Assembly: GCF_008728635.1 (NCBI RefSeq)
Contig: NZ_CP044285.1
Coordinates: forward strand, 3,596,001-3,660,000
Direction of reading: 5' to 3'
Length of the DNA stretch: 64,000 bases
DNA from: Hymenobacter baengnokdamensis
Lineage (GTDB): Bacteria > Bacteroidota > Bacteroidia > Cytophagales > Hymenobacteraceae
The notes beneath the pieces were generated by a model. It did no database searches and was not told the origin of the DNA. It worked only from the letters and a program-made list of their open reading frames with translations. This document shows positions 8,094 to 15,296 of this stretch, piece after piece (position 1 is the first letter of the stretch; every line of letters begins with the position of its first letter). The position numbers and the translations under genes were made by a program.

Positions 8094-8630
8094 CTACGCC
8101 GGCTCGGCAATAATCAAATTGTGGTTGGTATAAATACAAATATCAGCCGCGATGTGCAGGGCATCCTCCACCATCTGGCGGGCAGTGAGATGCGGGGCGT
8201 GCTTTTTGAGGGCCAGCGCGGCGGCTTGTGCGTACATCGCGCCGCTGCCAATGGCCGCTACATCAGAATCGGGCTCCAGCACGTCGCCGGTGCCGCTGAT
8301 GATGAGCAGCTCATCCTTGTCGCAGACGACCATCATGGCTTCTAACTTACGCAGGTACTGGTCTTTGCGCCAGTCTTTGGCCAGCTCGATGGCGGCGCGC
8401 TTGAGGTTGTTTCCATAGGCCGCGAGCTTTTCCTCGAAGCGGTCGAGCAGCATAAACGCATCGGCCGTGGAGCCGGCGAAGCCGGTCACGACCTTGCCGT
8501 CGTTGAGCTGCCGCACCTTGCGCACGTTGTTTTTGGCTACGTGCTTATCCATGGTGGCCTGGCCGTCGGCCCCGAGGGCAATCTGGCCGTTGTGGCGCAC
8601 GCCAAGCACAGTTGTGGAGCGGATTCTCAT
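8094..8630 (-). CDS. hslV: ATP-dependent protease subunit HslV
   Basis: HslV (ClpQ) is the proteasome-like peptidase of the HslUV complex, a threonine protease that degrades proteins unfolded by HslU. The 178-residue sequence starts MRIRSTTVLGVRHNGQIALG; processing should expose the first Thr of TTVLGVR as the nucleophile. The family blocks GADGQATM, VVTGFAGSTADAF and AAIGSGAMYAQAAA are all present. The usual partner hslU is not in the window. A heptad-repeat hairpin at 8641-8741 separates it from pdhC upstream, making joint transcription unlikely. Confidence 0.95.
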   Translation of the reverse strand: MRIRSTTVLGVRHNGQIALGADGQATMDKHVAKNNVRKVRQLNDGKVVTGFAGSTADAFMLLDRFEEKLAAYGNNLKRAAIELAKDWRKDQYLRKLEAMMVVCDKDELLIISGTGDVLEPDSDVAAIGSGAMYAQAAALALKKHAPHLTARQMVEDALHIAADICIYTNHNLIIAEPA

Positions 8631-8640
8631 CTTCAGTTAA

Positions 8641-8741
8641 CAGTGAGCAGTAAACAGTGAACAGCGGGCAGTTGAAAGGACAATGAGCAATGAGCGTGAC
8701 CGGATGGCCACTGCTCATTGCTCATTGTTACCTGCTCACTG
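8641..8741. repeat. Nested heptad-repeat hairpin between pdhC and hslV
   Basis: Inner arms 8681-8695 (caatgagcaatgagc) and 8713-8727 are perfectly complementary over 15 bp; outer arms 8641-8650 (cagtgagcag) and 8732-8741 pair over 10 bp. The unit is a 7-bp repeat of the form aRtgagc. It lies downstream of pdhC and upstream of hslV, where it probably ends the pdhC message. Confidence 0.75.
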
Positions 8742-8744
8742 CTA

Positions 8745-10388
8745 TCAAATGAGCATCCGCATGGGGTCTTCGAGCAAGCCTTTCAGGGTTTGCAGGAAGG
8801 CTGCGCCGGTGGCGCCGTCTACCACACGGTGGTCGCAGCTCAGCGTCACCTTCATGATGTTGCCGATAGCCAGCTGACCATCTTTCACCACGGCAGTCCG
8901 CTTGATGCCGCCCACGGCCAGGATGCAGGCATCGGGCGGGTTGATGATGGCCGTGAACTCGTCGATGCCAAACATGCCCAGGTTAGATATAGTAAACGTA
9001 CTACCTTCCCACTCGGCGGGTTGCAGCTTCTTGCTCTTGGCTTTGCCGGCCAGCTCTTTCACCTCGGTGGCAATCTGCGAGAGGCCTTTGCCATCGGCGC
9101 TGCGGATGACGGGCACCAGCAGGCCCTCATCGACAGCCACGGCTACGCCGATGTTGATTTGCTTATTCTGGCGAATCTTATCGCCAAGCCACGACGAGTT
9201 GATAACCGGATGCTGGCGCAGCGCCACGGCCGAAGCCTTGATAACCATGTCGTTGAACGACAGTTTTACCGGCGACAGCTCGTTCATGCGTACGCGGGCT
9301 TCCATGGCCTTGTCCATCAGAATTTCCATCGTGAGATAGAAATGCGGGGCCGTAAACAGGCTTTCCGACAGGCGCTTGGCAATCACCTTGCGCATCTGCG
9401 ATACGGGCGTATCGGTGTAGGTTACTTCGGTAGCCACTGGAGCCGGGGCAGCGGCCGCTGGCTGAGGCGCTCGCTCGGGCTGAGCAGCCGGGGCCGGCGC
9501 GGCAGTGGGAGCAGCCTGGGGCTGGGTGCTTTGCAGGTCGCGGGCCACGATGCGGCCGTTTTCGCCACTGCCCTTAATCTGGCGCAGGTCAACGCCTTTG
9601 TCTTTGGCAATGCTCTTGGCCAGGGGCGAGGCAAGCAGGCGGCCGGTGCTGGCCTCGGGCTGCGAAGTGCTGGCGGCAGGCTGAGTAGCCGCCGGAGCCG
9701 CCGTTTCGGCCGGAGCCGGGGCAGCGGGCGCGGCGCCGCCGCTCTGGCCGCCCAGCAGGGCCTGCACATCAGCGCCTTCCTCCCCGATAATGGCCAGGAT
9801 GCCATCTACGGCTACCGCTTCGCCTTCCTTGGGGCCGGTGTAAAGCAGAATCCCGTCTTCGTAGTTTTCCAGCTCCATCGTGGCTTTGTCAGTTTCGACT
9901 TCGGCCAGCACGTCGCCCGACTTCACCTTATCGCCTACCTTTTTGAGCCAGGCGGCAATAGTGCCTTCGGTCATTGTGTCGCTCATCTTGGGCATGCGTA
10001 CCACCGTGGCTTTCTTGCCATTGGCGGGCGCGCTGGGCGCCGGGGCGACGGGTGCTGCTGCGGGAGTAGCCGCCGGCGCTGCCGCCGGCGCGGCTGCCTG
10101 GGTGGTGCTAGTACCGCTCTGGCCGTTTAGCAGGCCCGAAATATCTTCCCCTTCCTTGCCCACAATAGCCAAAACCCCATCAACCGGCACCGAGTCCTTC
10201 TCTTTAGGGCCAATGTAAAGCAGGGTGCCATCTTCGTAGTTTTCCAGCTCCATCGTGGCTTTGTCGGTTTCGACTTCGGCCAGGATATCGCCCGACTTCA
10301 CTTTGTCGCCTACTTTCTTGAGCCAGGCCGCAATGACCCCTTCGGTCATCGTGTCGCTCATTTTCGGCATTTTAATAATTTCGGCCAT
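8745..10388 (-). CDS. pdhC: Pyruvate dehydrogenase complex E2, dihydrolipoamide acetyltransferase
   Basis: E2 transfers the acetyl group from lipoyl-lysine to CoA and forms the core of the pyruvate dehydrogenase complex. The 547-residue protein has two lipoyl domains, each with the ETDKATMELE motif carrying the lipoylated lysine (first at residue 43), separated by Ala/Pro-rich linkers, then a subunit-binding domain (RLLASPLAKSIAKDKGVDL) and the catalytic domain ending with DHRVVDGA. An upstream in-frame ATG exists at 10445, but the -7 box at 10415-10422 lies between them, so MAEIIKMPKMSD at 10388 is the likely start. The E3 gene lpdA is 30 kb away at 40009; E1 genes are not in the window. Confidence 0.95.
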   Translation of the reverse strand: MAEIIKMPKMSDTMTEGVIAAWLKKVGDKVKSGDILAEVETDKATMELENYEDGTLLYIGPKEKDSVPVDGVLAIVGKEGEDISGLLNGQSGTSTTQAAAPAAAPAATPAAAPVAPAPSAPANGKKATVVRMPKMSDTMTEGTIAAWLKKVGDKVKSGDVLAEVETDKATMELENYEDGILLYTGPKEGEAVAVDGILAIIGEEGADVQALLGGQSGGAAPAAPAPAETAAPAATQPAASTSQPEASTGRLLASPLAKSIAKDKGVDLRQIKGSGENGRIVARDLQSTQPQAAPTAAPAPAAQPERAPQPAAAAPAPVATEVTYTDTPVSQMRKVIAKRLSESLFTAPHFYLTMEILMDKAMEARVRMNELSPVKLSFNDMVIKASAVALRQHPVINSSWLGDKIRQNKQINIGVAVAVDEGLLVPVIRSADGKGLSQIATEVKELAGKAKSKKLQPAEWEGSTFTISNLGMFGIDEFTAIINPPDACILAVGGIKRTAVVKDGQLAIGNIMKVTLSCDHRVVDGATGAAFLQTLKGLLEDPMRMLI

Positions 10389-10414
10389 CGGAATTGCAGG
10401 TTGGGATTGGGGGC

Positions 10415-10422
10415 CAAAATTA
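10415..10422 (-). promoter_or_regulatory. Putative -7 promoter box of pdhC
   Basis: The minus strand reads TAATTTTG, matching TAnnTTTG, 27 bases before ATG 10388. It decides between two possible starts: transcription from here would begin downstream of the ATG at 10445. Confidence 0.5.
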
Positions 10423-10457
10423 GCCGCCAAAAGGTGGGGAAACAATTCGAAAAAAGA

Positions 10458-10539
10458 GAGCAGTGAGTAGTGAGCGGTAAACAGCTGAGCTGGGCAGCTG
10501 AATGGCAGTCAACTGCTCACTGCTCATTACTCACTGCTC
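10458..10539. repeat. Heptad-repeat hairpin between phosphatase and pdhC genes
   Basis: Arms 10458-10475 (gagcagtgagtagtgagc) and 10522-10539 are complementary at 17 of 18 positions, around a 46-base loop. The units are agtgag(c/t) heptads of the same class as those at 8641 and 29476. It lies between two minus-strand genes and probably ends the message of the histidine phosphatase. Confidence 0.7.
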
Positions 10540-10547
10540 ACTACCTG

Positions 10548-11168
10548 TTAGCCCACCGCTAAGTGACTTACGTCTAAAAAATTACGGATAGTGTAGTGTG
10601 ACCCCGTGTAGTGCAGCTTGTAGAGGCAGAGGTTCTGATGCTCAAAGCCATCCATGCAGCGCAGCGGGTAGCCCAGCAGCTGGCAGAGCAGCACGCGCAG
10701 GGCCCGACCGTGCAGGCACACCAGCACCAGCTCGTCTTCGGGCCGGCTCTGCAGCAGCTCGATAAACGGGCGCTGGCGGGCCGCCACCTCGGCCGGGCTT
10801 TCCCCGCCGGGCAGGCGGGCGTGGTCGTTGCCGGTGGTCCACTCGGTCAGTACCTGAGCGTATTCGGCGTCTTCCTGGGGCGTGATGCGGGTACCTTCGC
10901 GGGTGCCCCAGCTGATTTCGTTGAGGCCGGCGTGCTGCTCGTGCAGAATTCCCGCGTCGATAAACTGCTGCACCGACTGCTGGGTGCGCCGGAGCCGGGA
11001 GGTATAAATCCGGTCGAATGGCGTGGCCTGATATGCTTGCCAGAACTGCGCGGCCTGGCGGCGGCCCCGCTCGTTGAGGTCGGAGTCGATACCACTGCCC
11101 TGCACAATGCCCTGCACGTTGAAGTCGGTCTGGCCGTGGCGAAGAAGATAGAGCTGCTGAACTGGCAC
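10548..11168 (-). CDS. Histidine phosphatase family protein (phosphoglycerate-mutase-like)
   Basis: The protein belongs to the histidine phosphatase superfamily, which forms a phosphohistidine intermediate. The RHG motif is at the N-terminus (QLYLLRHGQTDFN), with the second catalytic histidine in LVLVCLHGRALRVLL. I chose GTG 11168 (about 206 residues, MPVQQLYLLRHGQ) because the open frame further upstream to 11291 translates a heptad repeat (HYPLLFTHYPL) and lacks family similarity. It is divergent from menI. Related proteins include alpha-ribazole phosphatase and broad-specificity phosphatases; the substrate cannot be deduced. Confidence 0.85.
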   Translation of the reverse strand: MPVQQLYLLRHGQTDFNVQGIVQGSGIDSDLNERGRRQAAQFWQAYQATPFDRIYTSRLRRTQQSVQQFIDAGILHEQHAGLNEISWGTREGTRITPQEDAEYAQVLTEWTTGNDHARLPGGESPAEVAARQRPFIELLQSRPEDELVLVCLHGRALRVLLCQLLGYPLRCMDGFEHQNLCLYKLHYTGSHYTIRNFLDVSHLAVG

Positions 11169-11225
11169 GGGTAAGGAAGTCGAGTAGTTTTGCCGAACAA
11201 TGCTGTAAAGTACGGGGTTTTTCAA

Positions 11226-11329
11226 TGGGTAATGGGTAAAAAGCAAGGGGTAATGAAGGCATGTTGGCCTCCGGCCGCCCTCCCTTCCCAACCCGCCCTG
11301 TCGAATAATTACCTAGTGCCCATTACCCA
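11226..11329. repeat. GGGTAAT-type inverted heptad repeat upstream of menI
   Basis: tgggtaatggg at 11226-11236 is complementary to cccattaccca at 11319-11329, with a partial third unit (ggggtaatg) near 11247. The pair brackets an 82-base loop in the divergent spacer between the histidine phosphatase and menI. It has the same heptad as the perfect hairpin at 38904-38946. Confidence 0.6.
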
Positions 11330-11345
11330 CTGCCTAGTATAAAAA

Positions 11346-11780
11346 ATGACGCTTGACGACGTAAAAATCTGGGCGGCCCACCGCCCCACGCTGGCCGATG
11401 CCCTGGGTATTGAGCTGACGGCTCTCAACGACGACTACCTCGAAGGCCGGATGCCCGTCGACGGCCGCACCCACCAGCCCATGGGCCTACTGCACGGCGG
11501 GGCTTCGGTGGCGCTGGCTGAAACGCTGGGCAGCATCGGCGCGGCTACCCGCATCGACGTTACCAAGCAGGCCTGCGTAGGACTGGAAATCAACGCCAAC
11601 CACATCAAGGGCGTGCGCGAGGGCTGGGTGCGCGGCCGGGCTACGGCGCTGCACGTAGGCCGTACTACGCAAGTGTGGGAAATCCGCATCACGCACGAAG
11701 AAACCGGGGCGCTGGTGTGCATCAGCCGCATCACGATGGCCGTGATTGACCTGCCCGCCGCCAGGGAGAAAAAAGCCTAA
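11346..11780 (+). CDS. menI: 1,4-dihydroxy-2-naphthoyl-CoA hydrolase (hotdog thioesterase)
   Basis: The 144-residue protein is a single hotdog-fold thioesterase of the PaaI/MenI type. The active-site segment MGLLHGGASVALAETLGS (residues about 49-66) carries the His-Gly-Gly and the catalytic acidic residue, and the C-terminal strand block VWEIRITHEETGALVC is typical. In menaquinone synthesis it removes CoA from dihydroxynaphthoyl-CoA made by MenB. Its stop codon overlaps the menF start (TAATG at 11778-11782), which supports the MenI assignment over a general acyl-CoA thioesterase. Confidence 0.85.
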   Translation: MTLDDVKIWAAHRPTLADALGIELTALNDDYLEGRMPVDGRTHQPMGLLHGGASVALAETLGSIGAATRIDVTKQACVGLEINANHIKGVREGWVRGRATALHVGRTTQVWEIRITHEETGALVCISRITMAVIDLPAAREKKA

Positions 11781-13021
11781 TGCCAGTGACTGAACCCCGG
11801 CTCCTGCCCTGGCCGGCCGCGGCCAGCCCCGATGCGACGGCGCGGCTGCGCCACCTGGCGGCGGGAGCCCTGCGCACCGGCCGGCCGCTGGCCATCTGGC
11901 GCGAGCCGGCCAGCGAGCACCCGCGCCTGCTGGTGAGCCGCTCGCTCGAAGCCGCTTATACTGGTCTGCCGCCCGCGCTCGATACCCAGGCACCGGCAGG
12001 CTTCGCCTTCTTTCCTTTTCGCGACTCTGACCACAACCCGGCGCTTTTTCTGCCCGCCGATGTGCAGTTTGACCTCGCCCGGCCCGAGGTAGTGCGCGTG
12101 GCTCCGGCCGCCCGCGAGCTGGTGCCCAATCTTACGGCCTGGCTCAGCCTGCCCACGCCACCTGAGCTGGCCTGGCACTACAGCGCGCAGCCCGCCCCGC
12201 CCGGTACTGCCGAAGCCGACTACACGCAGCTCGTGCGCACCGGCGTGCAGGCTATTGAAGACAAGGCAGTAGTGAAAGTAGTGACGTCGCGCGTAGCGCA
12301 CCGCCCGCTGCCGGCCGGCTTCGACCCGCTGGCAGCATTTGGCCAGTTGAGCCGGCAGTATCCGCGGGCATTTGTATCGCTGGTAAGCGTGCCGGGCGTG
12401 GGCACCTGGCTCGGGGCCTCGCCCGAAGTATTGGCCGAAGTCACGGCCGACGGCCATTTCCATACTATGGCCCTGGCGGGCACTCAGCCGCTGGTGCCGG
12501 GCCGCGCCCCGCAGGATGCCATCTGGCGGCAGAAGGAGATAGAGGAACAAGCATTAGTTTCACGATATATAGTAAATTGTTTTAAACAATTGCGCTTGCG
12601 CGAATACCACGAAGCCGGCCCGCGCACGGCGGTGGCCGGCCAGCTGCTGCACCTGCGCACCGACTTTGAGGTCGATTTAAAAAATGTGCCCTCGCCCTCG
12701 TCGCTGGGCACCGATATGCTGCGCCTGCTGCATCCCACCTCAGCCGTGGGCGGCATGCCGAAAGTGGCGGCGCTGGAGTTTCTGCACCGCCACGAGGGCT
12801 ACGACCGGGCGTACTACAGCGGCTTTCTGGGGCCGGTAAACGTGGCCGCGCCGGGCATCTCGCGGCTCTATGTTAACCTGCGCTGCCTGCAGCTGCGGCC
12901 CGAAGAAGCCATTCTGTATGCCGGCACCGGTCTTACCGCCGACTCCGACCCGCTGCGCGAATGGCAGGAAACGGAGCTCAAGCTCCAGACCGTGGCATCC
13001 GTTATTACCCCCCCGGCTTAG
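11780..13021 (+). CDS. menF: Isochorismate synthase
   Basis: The enzyme converts chorismate to isochorismate, the first committed step toward menaquinone. The 413-residue protein is a chorismate-binding-family member: the C-terminal half holds GTWLGASPEVLAEV, HTMALAGTQPLVPG, the LLHPTSAVGGMPK segment and the final block RLYVNLRCLQLRPEEAILYA then GTGLTADSDP with the glutamate-containing helix EWQETELKLQT. The start overlaps the menI stop by one base, so the two genes are probably translated as a pair. Isochorismate for siderophores is an alternative role, but no siderophore gene is near. Confidence 0.92.
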   Translation: MPVTEPRLLPWPAAASPDATARLRHLAAGALRTGRPLAIWREPASEHPRLLVSRSLEAAYTGLPPALDTQAPAGFAFFPFRDSDHNPALFLPADVQFDLARPEVVRVAPAARELVPNLTAWLSLPTPPELAWHYSAQPAPPGTAEADYTQLVRTGVQAIEDKAVVKVVTSRVAHRPLPAGFDPLAAFGQLSRQYPRAFVSLVSVPGVGTWLGASPEVLAEVTADGHFHTMALAGTQPLVPGRAPQDAIWRQKEIEEQALVSRYIVNCFKQLRLREYHEAGPRTAVAGQLLHLRTDFEVDLKNVPSPSSLGTDMLRLLHPTSAVGGMPKVAALEFLHRHEGYDRAYYSGFLGPVNVAAPGISRLYVNLRCLQLRPEEAILYAGTGLTADSDPLREWQETELKLQTVASVITPPA

Positions 13022-13075
13022 CCGCTGCCTGACAACGCAAGTCCCTAGTACGTTCTACTTTTCCCTGCCTGGCCT

Positions 13076-15226
13076 ATGCGCTTTACTACCCTGTTCCTAC
13101 TACTAATTGGCTGGGTTCGGCTTGCCCAGGCCCAGCTGCCCGCGCTGTTGCAGGCGTATGCGCGCACCAGCGCCGTAACCGGCCGGGAAGCCGAAGCCAG
13201 CCGGTTTGTGCAGTCGTTGTTTAAAGCCGGCACCTTGCAGCAGGACCAGCTCGGCAACCTGGTGCTGGTGCTCGGCAGCGGCAGTCCGCGCCGCCTGTTC
13301 GTGGCCCCGCTCGACGAGCCGGGCTACGTGGTAAGTCAGATTCAGGCTGATGGCTACCTGCGCGTGGCGCCGGTGGGCGGCGGGCAGGCCGGGCCGCTGT
13401 TTCACCAGTTTCTGGAAGGCCACGACGTGCGTATCGTCAGCGGGCAGGGGGCCCGCAATGCCATTTCGTGCGTGCCTTCTTCGCACTACGACAACCTGCG
13501 GGCCGAGCCCGAAAAAAATAAGCCGCCTTTTTCGTGGCAAGCCGCGTTTCTCGATGTGGGGGCCGCCTCGGCCGCCGACGTGGCCCGGCAAGGCATTCAG
13601 CTGCTCGACCCGCTTACCCTGGAAAAAAAGCCGGTTGTGCTGGGCCAGCAGTGGGTAGCCGCACCGGCCATGAAAGCCAAAGCCGCTGCTATCGCCCTGG
13701 CCAGCGTGGCGCAAGCGCTGGCCACTGCGCCGGTACGGGGTACCGTGGTCATTGCCTGGACTACCCTGGAGCTGCTGAATGGCAAAGGGTTTGAGGCCGT
13801 AGCTAATCGCTACGGTCCCTTTGAGGAAGTGTACCGATTTGACCGCACCCTCGAAACCGAGGCTGCCGGCACCGGCCAGCTGCTGGCCGACCAGGCCCTG
13901 CCCTACTCCCTGCCGAGCCTCGTGCTGACGACGCCCGCGCGGCCCGCCCGCAAGCCCGTGCTACCCAATACGAAGCTGGCCGCCGCGCACACCTACCTGC
14001 TCGGCCTGCCCGCCCGCTACGCCAATACGCCCGTGGAGGCCGTCGCAGTGGCCGACGTGCAGCAGCTCGCGCAAGCCTGGCTGCTGGCGGCGGGTGCCCC
14101 AGCTACTACCCCGCTGGCTACCCCGGCACTTCCCGCCGCCGCTTCGGCGCCAGTGCTGCCTTCCTCCCCGGCCGCGGCTCAGCTCCTGGCCGGCCTTGTG
14201 GGCCAGTACGGCGTAAGCACGGCCGAAAAGCCGGTGCGCGACTTCATTGCCCGGCAGCTGCCGGCCTGGGCCAGGCCCGCCGTAGACCAGGCCGGCAACC
14301 TCGTGCTGACCTTTGGGCAGGGCCCGCGCCACCTCGTGTTCGTGGCCCACATGGACGAGGTCGGCTTTGTGGTCGATTCCATTCGCCCCAACGGCCGGCT
14401 GGTACTGAGTTTGAAAGGCGGTGCTTTCCCGTGGCTGTGGGAGGCGCAGCCGGCCCTGCTGCACACGCCGGGCCAGGCCGACGTGCCGGCCGTGTTTGAG
14501 CCGCGTCCGCACTACCAGCAGGCAACCAAAAGTGCCCCGAGCACGCCGCTCACCGTGTTTGCGGGCTATACCTCGGCGCAGCAGGCGCAGGCGGCAGGCA
14601 TACGGGTGGGCAGCACTACCGTGACCATGCCCAAGCAGTTGCGGCCGCTGGGCCCGAACCGGGCCGCTGCGCGCGGCCTTGACGACCGCGTGGGCTGCGC
14701 GGCCCTGCTGCTGACGCTGCAACACCTCGACCCGACCAGGCTACCCTGCCGCGTTACCTACGTGTGGTCGACGGGCGAAGAAATCGGCTTGCTGGGCTCG
14801 GCCTTTGCCGCGCAGCAGCTGCAAGATGCCAATGTGGTGTATCCCATCGACACGTTTGTGTCATCCGACGCGCCGCAGGAGTCGCGGGGGTTTGGCTACT
14901 GCCCGCTTGGCCAGGGCGCCGTGATACGGGTAGTCGAAAGCATCAACTTTGCCCGGCGCGACCTGGTGCAGCACGTGCACGCCCTGGCCGACCGCCAGCA
15001 CATTCCGATTCAGGAAGGCATGACGGCGGGCGGCACCGACGGCATGGAATTTATGAACTACGGCATTCCGTCGGTGCCGCTTTCCTGGCCGGGCCGCTAC
15101 TCGCACTCGCCCGTCGAAGTGCTCGATTACCGCGACATGACCAGCCTGGTACGCCTGCTCGGAGCGCTGGTGCAAGGCAGCCCCGCCCTCAAAACTTCTG
15201 CTGCCGGCGCTAAGCCCAAATCGTAG
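13076..15226 (+). CDS. Exported tandem M42-type metallopeptidase with degenerate N-terminal half
   Basis: The 716-residue protein has a signal peptide (RFTTLFLLLIGWVRLAQAQ) and two copies of an M42 aminopeptidase-like module, about residues 22-340 and 360-705. The C-terminal copy has the full zinc set: VAHMDEVGFVV, ARGLDDRVGCAA, STGEEIGLLG with the catalytic Glu, DTFVSSDAPQES and a C-terminal YSHSPVEV histidine. In the N-terminal copy the first ligand motif reads VAPLDEPGYVV, so the metal-binding His is replaced by Pro, and no counterpart of GLDDR or GEEIG is evident; that half is probably structural or regulatory. M42 family members are normally about 350 residues, so this is roughly a doubled protein. 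It lies between menF and menD with no pathway link. Confidence 0.85.
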   Translation: MRFTTLFLLLIGWVRLAQAQLPALLQAYARTSAVTGREAEASRFVQSLFKAGTLQQDQLGNLVLVLGSGSPRRLFVAPLDEPGYVVSQIQADGYLRVAPVGGGQAGPLFHQFLEGHDVRIVSGQGARNAISCVPSSHYDNLRAEPEKNKPPFSWQAAFLDVGAASAADVARQGIQLLDPLTLEKKPVVLGQQWVAAPAMKAKAAAIALASVAQALATAPVRGTVVIAWTTLELLNGKGFEAVANRYGPFEEVYRFDRTLETEAAGTGQLLADQALPYSLPSLVLTTPARPARKPVLPNTKLAAAHTYLLGLPARYANTPVEAVAVADVQQLAQAWLLAAGAPATTPLATPALPAAASAPVLPSSPAAAQLLAGLVGQYGVSTAEKPVRDFIARQLPAWARPAVDQAGNLVLTFGQGPRHLVFVAHMDEVGFVVDSIRPNGRLVLSLKGGAFPWLWEAQPALLHTPGQADVPAVFEPRPHYQQATKSAPSTPLTVFAGYTSAQQAQAAGIRVGSTTVTMPKQLRPLGPNRAAARGLDDRVGCAALLLTLQHLDPTRLPCRVTYVWSTGEEIGLLGSAFAAQQLQDANVVYPIDTFVSSDAPQESRGFGYCPLGQGAVIRVVESINFARRDLVQHVHALADRQHIPIQEGMTAGGTDGMEFMNYGIPSVPLSWPGRYSHSPVEVLDYRDMTSLVRLLGALVQGSPALKTSAAGAKPKS

Positions 15227-15296
15227 CTGAGCCTCCTTTTTGTGCGTACAGGCCACTAAGCGCCGCCACCCGGCGCCTTCCGAATTATCCTAGTAG

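Noticed and set aside
8718..10130. 470-codon plus-strand open frame
   Set aside because: It is entirely antisense to pdhC, shows no family similarity, and its Gly/Arg/Ser-rich composition is the mirror of the Ala/Pro linkers of E2.
11169..11291. Upstream extension of the histidine phosphatase
   Set aside because: The extra codons translate GGGTAAT heptads and are not conserved-looking; GTG 11168 directly precedes the family start.
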